Below are positions 49,119 to 58,473 of a stretch of 64,000 bases of DNA, one piece after another. Position 1 is the stretch's first letter; each line of letters starts with the position of its first letter. The notes beneath the pieces are model-generated. The model was not told the origin of the DNA and did no database searches. It saw nothing but the letters and a program-made list of their open reading frames with translations. The DNA is from Trypanosoma brucei gambiense DAL972 (lineage: Eukaryota; Euglenozoa; Kinetoplastea; Trypanosomatida; Trypanosomatidae), in contig NC_026742.1 of the NCBI RefSeq assembly GCF_000210295.1, positions 1,302,001 through 1,366,000 of the forward strand, in the 5' to 3' direction. Position numbers and translations under genes: made by a program.

Positions 49119-49215
49119 AGCCATCAGACCCGAAAGGTGATTTGTGTTGTATAGATCCCTCATGAATATGACGTCGGAACATGTTTGGACGCTCAAGTAG
49201 TTTCCATCATCGGCC
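49119..49215 (-). ncRNA. Box C/D snoRNA candidate, type 1, copy 2
   Basis: Minus strand: C box ATGATGG (plus 49204-49210), D box CTGA (plus 49124-49127), 76 nt apart, with a short terminal stem GGCC/GGCT. The nine bases ending at the D box (ctttcgggt) are complementary to ACCCGAAAG of the conserved LSU rRNA segment GACCCGAAAGATGGTGAAC. The C box is off consensus at its last base. rRNA sequence is from memory. Confidence 0.65.
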
Positions 49216-49248
49216 ACACACATACACAAACCTCCGCACACCCAAACA

Positions 49249-49338
49249 CTTACTCAGAAGTCAAACAGACAAAATTAACTGATGTCAGCATCAAATAAAT
49301 TCAGCTGAAACACGGATTTGACAGACTCATCATTGACA
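49249..49338 (-). ncRNA. Box C/D snoRNA candidate, type 6, copy 3
   Basis: Same sequence as the copy 2 member. Confidence 0.68.
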
Positions 49339-49756
49339 CAAAACAAGGTAAGAGCAACACCACCAAACAGTTCAGAGCAGGAATAAGAAGGAGGGCGGCA
49401 TGTACATATGTGTGTGGGGTAATGTTGGTGTAATGGGGAAAAGGTGAGAAAGTTACCGTACGCCTCGGACGCAGGACGCACGCGGCTGGAATGTTGTGCG
49501 GCGCCCCAGAAACTATCGTAACACTCGTGCTCAATCCATGTTCGGGTGTGTGTCATAAGACCGTCGTAAGTGGTTTATCGTCATGGGCAAAGTACAAGGT
49601 GTATCCGCAGTGACCAAAGAGACAATGCAGAATCTGGCAAAGAGAAAGGGCGAAAGCCAAGCAATAAGGGTGGTTTCAAATGTAAAACAAGGAAAAAGGG
49701 AGGGGGGGGGTGACAGCAACCACACACATGGTATGATAACGTGCCACGACGAAACC

Positions 49757-49859
49757 AAACACCATCAGCCGGGGAAAGAAGAATATTCTTTAAATGGGTT
49801 ATTGTCATTCAAATACACTCAGAGACTCCAGTCCATTGATGTCATCAAGTAGCGCGTTT
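49757..49859 (-). ncRNA. Box C/D snoRNA candidate, type 5, copy 3
   Basis: Same sequence as the copy 2 member. Confidence 0.68.
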
Positions 49860-50228
49860 ACGACAGGTTAGGTGTACCGCAAAGCAACTCTCGGAGCGCA
49901 CCAAGATGGCCTACGGCATGCAATCACAAAACGGCCGCTCCATGGCTAAAGCCCCTTTTTCATTCTTGTTGTCCATAAAAACACTGAAGGGAGAAAACAG
50001 AGGAAGGAGAAGGTAACAATATCAAACAAGAGAAGAGTGTGCACTAACCAATAACCTCCGTTATAATTCTCGGACCACGTGAGTGTGCAAACAAGGACAC
50101 AGAAATGTTAGCCCAAGACACAACTCCAATGTGGGCCTTCCCCTACGGTTACTGCCCCAACACATAATTGTAATTATAATAATAACCATAATCATAATTA
50201 TACACCTGACGTCAAGTGAAAAAAACTC

Positions 50229-50313
50229 GGCGCGTCAGAAACAATATTAGCGTCACGGGTTCTGTTCAGATGTTGCTGTTAATTTGTTATATTAGGTATT
50301 CATCACACGCACC
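50229..50313 (-). ncRNA. Box C/D snoRNA candidate, type 4, copy 3
   Basis: Same sequence as the copy 2 member. Confidence 0.75.
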
Positions 50314-50331
50314 TACTCGCCGAACTGCTAA

Positions 50332-50437
50332 CCCCACACGTCAGCTCGGAGCGAAAGATAGAGTTCACAGTTGCATCGACATAGTGTGTTTCCGTTCCGC
50401 CTACGCGGTATCGGAAGCTCTTTCATCAGTAGCGGGG
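50332..50437 (-). ncRNA. Box C/D snoRNA candidate, type 3, copy 3
   Basis: Same sequence as the copy 2 member. Confidence 0.6.
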
Positions 50438-50534
50438 AACGATGGATGGGGGATAAACACTTAACAAAGGGGAAAATGTGCATGGAATAGGTAATACAAT
50501 AAGAGAAGGGGGAAGTAAACAGGGAATCACGGAA

Positions 50535-50618
50535 GTAAGGTTCAGTGCAGGTCTGTGTTATGGTGTCCTCACAGGTTCTCAGTGCAATTTGAACATATTG
50601 TACATCGTCACCCACTAC
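50535..50618 (-). ncRNA. Box C/D snoRNA candidate, type 2, copy 3 (variant)
   Basis: As copy 2 but base 50581 is A instead of G on the plus strand, changing CCGA to CTGA on the RNA strand. This makes a consensus D' box in mid-molecule. Confidence 0.62.
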
Positions 50619-50791
50619 ATTCCCTCTCGACTACCCTGCCACTCACAACATTATACTGCCGCCCACATTAGCCATTCCAAACTCACTGCGGTAATGTATC
50701 CTCGTGTGTGCTTGCGTGTATATGTGTATATATGTGTATGTGTATGGAGTCGCGCCCAAGTGCCCGAGGTTGAGTACCTGAAGGACACGAT

Positions 50792-50888
50792 AGCCATCAG
50801 ACCCGAAAGGTGATTTGTGTTGTATAGATCCCTCATGAATATGACGTCGGAACATGTTTGGACGCTCAACTAGTTTCCATCATCGGCC
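50792..50888 (-). ncRNA. Box C/D snoRNA candidate, type 1, copy 3
   Basis: As copy 2, with one substitution near 50869, eleven to fourteen bases 3' of the C box, outside the D-box guide. Confidence 0.62.
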
Positions 50889-50921
50889 ACACACATACAC
50901 AAACCTCCGCACACCCAAACA

Positions 50922-51011
50922 CTTACTCAGAAGTCAAACAGACAAAATTAACTGATGTCAGCATCAAATAAATTCAGCTGAAACACGGATTTGACAGACT
51001 CATCATTGACA
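50922..51011 (-). ncRNA. Box C/D snoRNA candidate, type 6, copy 4
   Basis: Same sequence as the copy 2 member; lies in the truncated unit. Confidence 0.68.
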
Positions 51012-51429
51012 CAAAACAAGGTAAGAGCAACACCACCAAACAGTTCAGAGCAGGAATAAGAAGGAGGGCGGCATGTACATATGTGTGTGGGGTAATGTTG
51101 GTGTAATGGGGAAAAGGTGAGAAAGTTACCGTACGCCTCGGACGCAGGACGCACGCGGCTGGAATGTTGTGCGGCGCCCCAGAAACTATCGTAACACTCG
51201 TGCTCAATCCATGTTCGGGTGTGTGTCATAAGACCGTCGTAAGTGGTTTATCGTCATGGGCAAAGTACAAGGTGTATCCGCAGTGACCAAAGAGACAATG
51301 CAGAATCTGGCAAAGAGAAAGGGCGAAAGCCAAGCAATAAGGGTGGTTTCAAATGTAAAACAAGGAAAAAGGGAGGGGGGGGGTGACAGCAACCACACAC
51401 ATGGTATGATAACGTGCCACGACGAAACC

Positions 51430-51532
51430 AAACACCATCAGCCGGGGAAAGAAGAATATTCTTTAAATGGGTTATTGTCATTCAAATACACTCAGAGACT
51501 CCAGTCCATTGATGTCATCAAGTAGCGCGTTT
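51430..51532 (-). ncRNA. Box C/D snoRNA candidate, type 5, copy 4
   Basis: Same sequence as the copy 2 member; lies in the truncated unit. Confidence 0.68.
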
Positions 51533-51806
51533 ACGACAGGTTAGGTGTACCGCAAAGCAACTCTCGGAGCGCACCAAGATGGCCTACGGCATGCAATCAC
51601 AAAACGGCCGCTCCATGGCTAAAGCCCCTTTTTCATTCTTGTTGTCCATAAAAACACTGAAGGGAGAAAACAGAGGAAGGAGAAGGTAACAATATCAAAC
51701 AAGAGAAGAGTGTGCACTAACCAATAACCTCCGTTATAATTCTCGGACCACGTGAGTGTGCAAACAAGGACACAGAAATGTTAGCCCAAGACACAACTCC
51801 AATGTG

Positions 51807-52379
51807 TCGCATTTTTTTCGTAATATAGTTTTTGAAAGTTTATTCAAATTTTTTGGAAGAAGGTTGAGTTGTTGCAGGTTCTTTACCTATGATAGGTCAT
51901 ATTGCTGATTATATTTTTTGTTCAATTGTTTTTAGAGTATAGAATGATTTCTCTTTTTTTATTTTTTTTCACCAAGTGGCTTGATAATTTCGGTGGAACC
52001 AACTGTTTTTTTTTTTCGCATGATATATTGTTAATAAGTTGAAACTCAAAAGTACATGAGTAGGGTAACCATTATTTTGTGATAACTGCACGTAGCTTCG
52101 CTATAGTTGAAGCATCGATGTGCCCTCTTTCATTACTTTTTTTTTTTACGTTTCTTGCATTGTTTAGCAATTGAGTATCGATTTTGTGTCCGCTTCCGAT
52201 ATTACTTTGGCAGGGTCAGTGATGTGGTTTAACAAAAATGAAAAAAATCAGCTGAACGTTGTTGTTTACTTGTTTGATGTCATTACCACTTGATTTTTAT
52301 TTTCGCTGTTGCATCATATTGCAGCTGTTCTCGCCGCCGTTTGATTATCACTCTCTTGATGTAGTTGGTAGTAACGTTT
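51807..52379. other. Spacer on the 5' side of the array
   Basis: T-rich plus strand without gene. It should hold the 3' UTR of the 52380 gene. The array breakpoint is at 51806/51807. Confidence 0.5.
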
Positions 52380-52775
52380 TCACATCCTGTAATCTCTTCT
52401 GTTTTCGTTTGATGCGTTGTTGTTTGTGTCGTAACTGTTTGAATAGTATGCGTCTGTCCCATATTCCCTGTTTTGGTTGCTGGAAAAGTCATAAGTTGGG
52501 TATTGCGATGTTTGCTGATTGTTTGATGGGTTATTATTTGCCGCTTCCTCCTTTTTGTGTTCGTTGGTCGTGTTTCCATTGTCATTAGATTCTGTTCTGC
52601 CTTTAGCGCTTTGGGCCACCCCCGCAGCTTGCCGACGGGCGACAGACCTCTTATGAATCAAACAACCGACTATCCACAGAGCGGTCAGACCGATATAAAC
52701 GGCGATTGTGATGAGGTATTTATACCACTCCCCCCCTTCCTTCTTCTCCTCTGGTTGTTGTTGTTGTTGTTCCAT
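52380..52775 (-). CDS. Single-pass membrane protein with N/Q-rich tail, unknown function
   Basis: 131 aa from ATG 52775. MEQQQQQPEEKKEGGEW leads into one membrane segment (about 19-40, YLITIAVYIGLTALWIVGCLI), followed by HKRSVARRQ (a basic stop-transfer flank that predicts the C-terminus faces the cytosol) and an Asn/Gln/Ser/Tyr-rich disordered tail. No family recognised. The charge pattern around the membrane segment supports a real protein. Confidence 0.62.
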   Translation of the reverse strand: MEQQQQQPEEKKEGGEWYKYLITIAVYIGLTALWIVGCLIHKRSVARRQAAGVAQSAKGRTESNDNGNTTNEHKKEEAANNNPSNNQQTSQYPTYDFSSNQNREYGTDAYYSNSYDTNNNASNENRRDYRM

Positions 52776-53432
52776 GGCAACGCTAAGTCACTAGTGGGTT
52801 TTTTTTGAAAAAGATTTCTATCGTTGGTCCTCGATAGGTTCGCCCTCCCCCCTACGTATTTCTCAACACTATTGTTGTTGTTGTTGTTACCTACACTCTA
52901 AACACCTGCCAAATAAATAAATACGAATAACCTCAGGTTCAATGTGGTTTATCCTTCGCTTACGATAAAAAAAATTGATGGAAACACTATGTAAAAGACA
53001 CGGTTGAGAGCAAGTGAGAAGTACAGCGGAATCGGGTGGAAAATGATGCAACAACAACAGCAGCTTTACTTACGCGCCAAAACTCTGGTCCAAAAATAGA
53101 CAATATATATATATATATATATATATGACTGAGTGACACTGTCTAACCTCCAATGAAGAGAAAAGGAGGGCACAAACCCAACAACGGCGAGCACGCGCAA
53201 TGGAGCAAATGCAGCATAACTGCGCTCAGACACGAGAACAACCAAACACGGTATCGCACGTGGAGAAAATTCAGACGCCTAAACGAGCGAATTGTTACCG
53301 AAGACGATAAAAAAAGCGAGGAGGAGGAGAGAAAAAAAACGGGAGAAGGCACAAAAACACGAGACATTGATCGTGCAATGAGAATCAACACTCCGCACCT
53401 TCCTCCAATAAAAGTCTTTTGCCGCGTCGCAA
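52776..53432. other. Spacer between the 52380 gene and the VMA21-like gene
   Basis: Contains (TTG)n near 52870-52888 and a TA run at 53103-53126. Purine-rich plus strand at 53300-53350. No gene is seen. Confidence 0.5.
53103..53126. repeat. (AT)n microsatellite
   Basis: Twelve AT units. Confidence 0.9.
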
Positions 53433-53960
53433 TCAGTCCTGCTTCTTGTCGGGATTAATAGCTTCGGCTTCACCAGCAAGAGGCGCTTCCCTTAAAGAGT
53501 AAACAACGTATACCGTCATTATCACTATAGTAGAAAATACCGCCATCAAACCGCCGCAGGTTCCCGGATCAACATCCGCAAAGGGAGCAACAATATGCAT
53601 GCCGATGAGGAGGATTAAAATAGGAACAGTTAGCATGAGCACCGAAAACAAGAGAAAGACAGACGCAACCCGTTGGTTATGCGGCATTCTCATATTTTGT
53701 GCAAATAGACGGAAACCCGCTGCCTTATCCTTCAATGGACGAAATGCAGCCCTATTAAGTTCCTCACGTGCCTCCATGGCCATGCGCAGAGTCTCCTTTG
53801 TTGACGGCTCATCGCCACTTTCGGCGTTATCACCGTTTAATAGAGAACTGTAGAGCTCTTTTCTAATATACTCACGTTCCCGATGCTCCTCTTCCTGAAG
53901 AGTCCGTAACGTGTCAGCACCTCCCTGAGGCTGCGGCCTCTCATCGTCAGCTTCGCTCAT
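53433..53960 (-). CDS. VMA21-like two-pass membrane protein
   Basis: 175 aa from ATG 53960. A charged N-terminal half (about 1-95) precedes two membrane segments (about 99-121, VFLLFSVLMLTVPILILLIG; and 134-154, GGLMAVFSTIVIMTVYVVYSL). The pattern of the first segment ending in VPI..L and the second preceded by a short acidic loop resembles VMA21, the ER chaperone of the V-ATPase Vo sector. The N-terminal extension is longer than in yeast VMA21 (77 aa), and the C-terminus (NPDKKQD) ends with lysines near a KKxx-like signal but not in the exact place. The assignment is a fold-level suggestion. Confidence 0.68.
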   Translation of the reverse strand: MSEADDERPQPQGGADTLRTLQEEEHREREYIRKELYSSLLNGDNAESGDEPSTKETLRMAMEAREELNRAAFRPLKDKAAGFRLFAQNMRMPHNQRVASVFLLFSVLMLTVPILILLIGMHIVAPFADVDPGTCGGLMAVFSTIVIMTVYVVYSLREAPLAGEAEAINPDKKQD

Positions 53961-54448
53961 TTCCCCTCTGACATAATTATTATTATTATTACAAAATTTA
54001 GGAAAAAATGCGACGGAAAAGAAGGAAAAAGTGGGGAGATGTAAATTGTAACAGAAGCAGTGGTTGCTAATGATTAAAAAACTTGAGAACTAGAGGGGAA
54101 GTTTGATACCACAATCTCATAATAACACAAAGAGGAGGGGGAAATAACAAAATAATAACGAAATTAATACTCTACATCCGCTCGAGCTAGAGCTCCATAC
54201 CCTTTCTTTCCTTCCAGGGGCATGAAACAAAAATCACCACATGATTGGCTGACACGGTTAACGCAACAAGGATTTAGCAAGCAAGTGCGGAGAGGAGGAT
54301 ATGCACAATATGATAATAGTTTCAACCAACGGAATCACTTTCTTTTTTTTTCCGAAGCAACAACACACTACCCCACGAAACGGCACTACAAACTGCAGCT
54401 TTTCTTTTTCGTCGAGCAGGTGGTAAACGTTCGATCAGTTGTCCACCT
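53961..54448. other. Spacer between the VMA21-like gene and BBS1
   Basis: Short (TAA)n near 53978-53990. Purine-rich plus strand at 54000-54050 gives a minus-strand pyrimidine tract. No gene is seen. Confidence 0.5.
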
Positions 54449-56278
54449 CTATGAATTGTCTTCTATGAATCCAGCGTCAGGCAACCTCACATCCACCGCT
54501 GCGAGCGTAGAGAGGCTGTGTGAAGAAGTGACAGAGAGGCAAATACCCTCGTCAATCGCGTTGTCATCAAGGCGTTCCACAAGCACCTCACATGTTGAAA
54601 CTGTGGATGGCAGAAGGAATGGCACACACAAAATTGAGTTTGATATTTTGTAAGTAGTACATGAACAACTTACTACAAGGGACAAGTCTCGTAATACCCC
54701 CTTGCTAATGCTTTGAATCTTTGCCCTAATCCTAAATACCGGGCCAAGGCCTTGAACGGATGTGATCATACGAACAGAATTGCCAAGCATGGGTACTGCA
54801 GGGGCGGCAGTTTTCTTCGGTGATACCGCCGGTTTGTGAGTATCTGAAAGTAGAGAGAGATATGCCTTCGCTGTTGTTAGGCGTAACATAGTTAAATCAC
54901 GCTGGAACAAGCGGTGCATGTCAATGCTGTAGGCACGTTCCCTCTCTGCTTGTGCCACAAAAACATTTGTAAGGGAGGGGACAGGAATAGGAACGTCCTG
55001 TTCTCCCGGTGGTCCAGAATCCTGATTTCGCTTGCATTCGAAGGACGCGTTTCTATGTAACATCTCCACCACAAGGGTGCCGTTTTGCATAACAAGTATA
55101 AGTGCGGCATCTTCGCGCCCGTATCGTCCAAACTTCATGGCTGTTACCCTTCCGTACACTTGAGCCTCATGCAACAACGTTTTACCCACGTATACCCGAA
55201 CCATACCACTCTTTAACGCCACAATGACCCCGCGAGCTTTGCCTGACGCAGAATCAAGTAGTGTAGCGATGCCTGTTATCGGAGAGGGAAGGAAGACACG
55301 CATCTCACACTTCCCCTTAAGTTTATAATACGAGAGCGTGTTTTGTGTTGTCGCAACTGCCACGAGATTTTCACAGAGTGCAATTTGCACGATAGCACCA
55401 TCAGAATGAATAGAATAATCCGCTAATTCACCATTTTTCACTGTGTACACACAACCATCGCGGCAGGCCACAACGATGCGGTAGTCAACACGAAACGAGC
55501 CAAGGGACACGATGCACGTTGGAACACCGGGTAGTCGCACCCGGTGATGAACTCCCGTAAACTTCTCGGCCAGTACATATATATGACGCGTTTCTGTACC
55601 AATAACAAGGCAGCTACGGCCACCATCCTCTACACGGTCTAACGAAAGGGAACTTATGCACGTCACTACATCCTGCTCACTAAGGGGCTTAGTCTTATGG
55701 TATTGCACAAAACGTTCCCGCTCCTCCGTCCCCTGCAGTGCTAAGAGATCCGCTGACCGTGTTGACAGCTTCACGCCCGCCATCCGCCGCTCCTTCAACC
55801 TCGTGCACGCATCTGCTGCAGAAATATTACCATTGCGAAGTTGCTCCCACACGGAAACATCGACCTCATCCAGTTCTACACACGGTGCGGTAAAGCGGTA
55901 CAGCGGCTTCATCTTACGGTACATGAAAACGTCTGGTCCGCAGGAAACTGCAATGACAGGAAGGTGTTGATCATCACCAGCTTCAGCAAAAACCACAGTA
56001 ATCGCAGAGGGAACCGCTGAGAGCCGAATCTCTTTCGAAAGAGATGTACCGTCATATATCTTCAAAGTTTTGGAGGCGTCCGCCACAATCAGCTTATTGT
56101 CACCGTTACCATAGATGTCGGCAACCTCAACGCAATTTGAGAACGCCTGCAAACCTGCTAAACGGTCACGAAAGGCAAAGATCCAGAACTCTTTCTGTTG
56201 ATTCTTTTCGACATGATTCCTACCTAACTGCTCCCGACGCATGACTATGAACAGTCTATCCAAGGAAAAGAAAGCCAT
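54449..56278 (-). CDS. BBS1: BBSome subunit BBS1
   Basis: 609 aa from ATG 56278; ATG 56242 is a second possible start. The N-terminal beta-propeller opens with the BBS1 pattern FWIFAFRDRLAGLQAFSNCVEVADIYGNGDNKLIVAD..KTLKIYDGT, and a helical insert (about 140-200) interrupts it as in other BBS1 proteins. The C-terminal part (about 500-609) is a beta-rich GAE-like domain. Role: the BBSome carries membrane proteins along the flagellum and binds ARL6/BBS3 through BBS1. The size agrees with human BBS1 (593 aa). Confidence 0.93.
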   Translation of the reverse strand: MAFFSLDRLFIVMRREQLGRNHVEKNQQKEFWIFAFRDRLAGLQAFSNCVEVADIYGNGDNKLIVADASKTLKIYDGTSLSKEIRLSAVPSAITVVFAEAGDDQHLPVIAVSCGPDVFMYRKMKPLYRFTAPCVELDEVDVSVWEQLRNGNISAADACTRLKERRMAGVKLSTRSADLLALQGTEERERFVQYHKTKPLSEQDVVTCISSLSLDRVEDGGRSCLVIGTETRHIYVLAEKFTGVHHRVRLPGVPTCIVSLGSFRVDYRIVVACRDGCVYTVKNGELADYSIHSDGAIVQIALCENLVAVATTQNTLSYYKLKGKCEMRVFLPSPITGIATLLDSASGKARGVIVALKSGMVRVYVGKTLLHEAQVYGRVTAMKFGRYGREDAALILVMQNGTLVVEMLHRNASFECKRNQDSGPPGEQDVPIPVPSLTNVFVAQAERERAYSIDMHRLFQRDLTMLRLTTAKAYLSLLSDTHKPAVSPKKTAAPAVPMLGNSVRMITSVQGLGPVFRIRAKIQSISKGVLRDLSLVVSCSCTTYKISNSILCVPFLLPSTVSTCEVLVERLDDNAIDEGICLSVTSSHSLSTLAAVDVRLPDAGFIEDNS

Positions 56279-56635
56279 AAAACGCTAATAATAGCAATCA
56301 TTATTATTATTATTATTGTCCATATTATTTCGTTTGGACGGAACGCACAGTCCTCAACTTGGGGAAAGCTGCATAAAAACTGAACCGGAGAAATAACAGT
56401 GTGAGCTTGGACAAACAGACAAGCGCAATACCAGTTTGGGAAACCCGCCGTGGGTAACTTTCCCTATTCCACGACCAAGCGTCACCAGCGCTCACGCACT
56501 GCTACGAAGTCTCACATCCCAACAGACGCCTACCGTCGTGTGACACACCACCCACCAGCAGCTGATGTTACATAACGGCAACCGTACACCCACGCAACTG
56601 CCGGCACGCTTTCGTCCTGCACAAACCATGACCCT
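56279..56635. other. Spacer between BBS1 and RPC4
   Basis: A (TAA/TTA)n run near 56300-56318 lies directly upstream of BBS1. No gene is seen. Confidence 0.5.
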
Positions 56636-57616
56636 TCAGTGCGCGTCGACGTTGATGCTGGGAGTGCATACAAGCTTCTTTGAAAGTAGTCCCAGTTGGT
56701 AGCACCTCGCCATATCCGTAGGCTGTTGGGCTGGCGTAACGGCCGACACGACATTACACGCCTCGGTGCCTACGGCTGAGTAGCCCTCCACTGCTACATC
56801 GTAACAAACACCGCCAATCTCCATGATCATACGCCCGCTTTTATACACTTTAATTTCTCCCACCTTTCCAGGAGGAAGGTTAGAGAGCCGAAAGGGTGGG
56901 TCCGCCTGGAATCGGGGTAACTGAAACCACACAAGTTCACCCACATTGCGGCGCCCAACGTCCGCCTCAACGTCAAGAGCATTGGCAGAAGCATGAAGAA
57001 CATCACGATCGAAGCGCAAGTTGTCCTGTCGGCTGCTCTTCAATTCCTTTTCATATCCTTTTAGGAAGGCAATGCCATCATTCCCCGTCTCCGCCACCGG
57101 CACCTTCACATCACCCTCGACAGAAAACTCCGCCTCATGCTTCGGCTCTGCAGAAACATTGCTGTCCAGTGGGGTTGGACGATAAACGGTTGTTGCGGGG
57201 TTCTCCGACTCCATCTCAAGTACTGAAGACATGGTGTTCTCCGGAAGGTGCTCCGACGTGGGGGGCAAATTTGAGAAGTCACGCGTGAGTGCCCTGACGG
57301 CAGCTGCTGCAACGGCGACACGACCGAATCCTCGCAAACGCTCACTGCCACCGGGGGTTGCAGCACCTGCGTTGTGAAGTGCTCCTGAGGGTGCAGAGGA
57401 CACACCGTTTGCGACATGTTGTTGTGCGGGATACAGTTGCTGTTCTCGTTCCTTCTGCTCCTGCTGAAGTGCAGCCTCCTGTTGAAGTCGCAAGCGCTCC
57501 AGCTGCACAAAACTCAGGTTGTCTAAAGCTGTGGGGGATTCCGATACGTCGGGTTCTTCCTTAGCTCGGACAATATGCCGTGGCTTAAACTTAAGGTTGG
57601 GGACCTTAGGTGGCAT
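56636..57616 (-). CDS. RPC4: RNA polymerase III subunit RPC4 (RPC53-like)
   Basis: 326 aa from ATG 57616; the frame begins at GTG 57628. The N-terminal motif MPPKVPNLKFKPRHIVRAKEE matches the short conserved basic block of the RPC4 family. The C-terminal domain (about 230-326) shows LVWFQLPRF, NLPPGKVGEIKVYKSGRMIMEIGGVCYDVAVEG and LGLLSKKLVCTP, the family's dimerisation and termination module. The middle is Gln-rich and disordered. Role: partner of RPC5/RPC37 in Pol III elongation, termination and reinitiation for tRNA, 5S and snRNA genes. Length is near that of human RPC4 (398 aa). Confidence 0.88.
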   Translation of the reverse strand: MPPKVPNLKFKPRHIVRAKEEPDVSESPTALDNLSFVQLERLRLQQEAALQQEQKEREQQLYPAQQHVANGVSSAPSGALHNAGAATPGGSERLRGFGRVAVAAAAVRALTRDFSNLPPTSEHLPENTMSSVLEMESENPATTVYRPTPLDSNVSAEPKHEAEFSVEGDVKVPVAETGNDGIAFLKGYEKELKSSRQDNLRFDRDVLHASANALDVEADVGRRNVGELVWFQLPRFQADPPFRLSNLPPGKVGEIKVYKSGRMIMEIGGVCYDVAVEGYSAVGTEACNVVSAVTPAQQPTDMARCYQLGLLSKKLVCTPSINVDAH

Positions 57617-58473
57617 CGCGCCCGACACTCAGTGGTCTGATGTTGCGGGGAAAATAGGTGTCGAGAGAGAAAGGAGAGAGTGTAGGTACTTCAATAACGA
57701 CACGCTCTTCTTTACTGGCTGCCATCCCATGTGCACAACAAGAAGGGAGGAGGAGAAAAAGGGGTAGGGGGAAATGGAACCTTACTGTTCTTTTTGGAGG
57801 ACTTTAATTAAACAGCCTTTCCACAAGCAGATAAAACATTTTAAATACCAAAATAACTCTGTTAAGCGTCAACTGACATTACCGCGGCCTCTACGTCGTT
57901 CGGTGTGTATGTTCGTCACAATGGGAGAGTGGAGAGGGATACAGTGCCACTAATGTGTTGCATAAAGCATCGCTCCAGACCTTGTGTAGGGTCGTGTGGA
58001 AAACCAACAGTCCCACCATGGCACCAGAACCCAAATTGTCAAACATTGGAGACTACTTCCCTTCTCCTCCCCTTACACGCACACCATTCGGTACACTTCC
58101 GCTGCCGTTTTTTTTTCGCTTCGGATTCACCTCCCCATCAGCTGGTGTTCGCCGTTTGCATTCTCGTTCTCTTTTTAAATGACGAGTCTGACAACCGCAC
58201 CAAACGGTAAAACCAAAGAAAGAAGCGAAGCAAGGGTAAACCCGTAATCATTCATATATATATATATTTGACATTCCATAATTCACAATCCCTTCCCTTT
58301 AATTTATTGCTTTCGGGGGGGGGGGGGGGGGGTGGTACCAATGGCACGTACATACACATTGAAAGGAATTAAAACACCAATAAAAAGGCCAACAGCAAGA
58401 GGTATTAGTTACCGACAACCCACAACCACCCGCACACAGATACCGTGCGCTACAATTCCCCTTTACTAATACC
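57617..58473. other. Spacer between RPC4 and the UPF0652 gene
   Basis: Contains a TA run at about 58254-58268 and an 18-G run at 58315-58332. No credible gene is seen on either strand. Confidence 0.5.
58315..58332. repeat. Run of 18 G
   Basis: An uninterrupted G18 on the plus strand (C18 in the minus-strand transcript), about 140 bases after the UPF0652 stop codon. Confidence 0.9.

Larger units (their letters stand above)
47569..49241 (-). repeat. snoRNA unit, copy 2
   Basis: Full 1,673-bp unit used as reference for the snoRNA descriptions. Confidence 0.9.
49242..50914 (-). repeat. snoRNA unit, copy 3
   Basis: Full unit with two substitutions (50581, about 50869), both inside snoRNA candidates. 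Confidence 0.9.
45897..51806 (-). repeat. Tandem array of a 1,673-bp snoRNA-bearing unit (3 full copies, 1 partial)
   Basis: Copies: 45897-47568 (1,672 bp), 47569-49241, 49242-50914 (1,673 bp each) and 50915-51806 (892 bp, cut). They are almost identical. Differences seen: one G fewer in a G run in copy 1 (near 46363), one substitution in copy 3 at 50581, and one near 50869. No protein frame is credible. Six box C/D snoRNA candidates per unit lie on the minus strand, the transcribed strand of all neighbours. Trypanosomatid snoRNAs are known to occur as tandemly repeated clusters processed from Pol II polycistronic RNA, which fits. The 892-bp copy is at the 5' end of the transcript. Confidence 0.9.
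50915..51806 (-). repeat. snoRNA unit, copy 4 (partial)
   Basis: Identity ends at 51806, after ccaatgtg. Only the last two snoRNAs of the unit (types 5 and 6) remain. Confidence 0.9.

Noticed and set aside
45930..51525. Short frames repeated in each array unit (for example 75-111 codons on both strands, one plus-strand frame with MGKVQGVSAVTKETMQN)
   Set aside because: Repeated only because the DNA is repeated. Many overlap the snoRNA genes, some are broken in copy 1 by a single-base G-run change, and none has a recognisable domain.
45897..51806. Spliced-leader RNA or 5S rRNA array as explanation of the tandem repeat
   Set aside because: I searched both strands for the conserved 39-nt spliced-leader start and found none, and unit size differs from the SL repeat. 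No 5S-like internal boxes were seen.
54222..54653. 143-codon plus-strand frame overlapping the BBS1 3' end
   Set aside because: Antisense to the conserved BBS1 C-terminus, no family resemblance.
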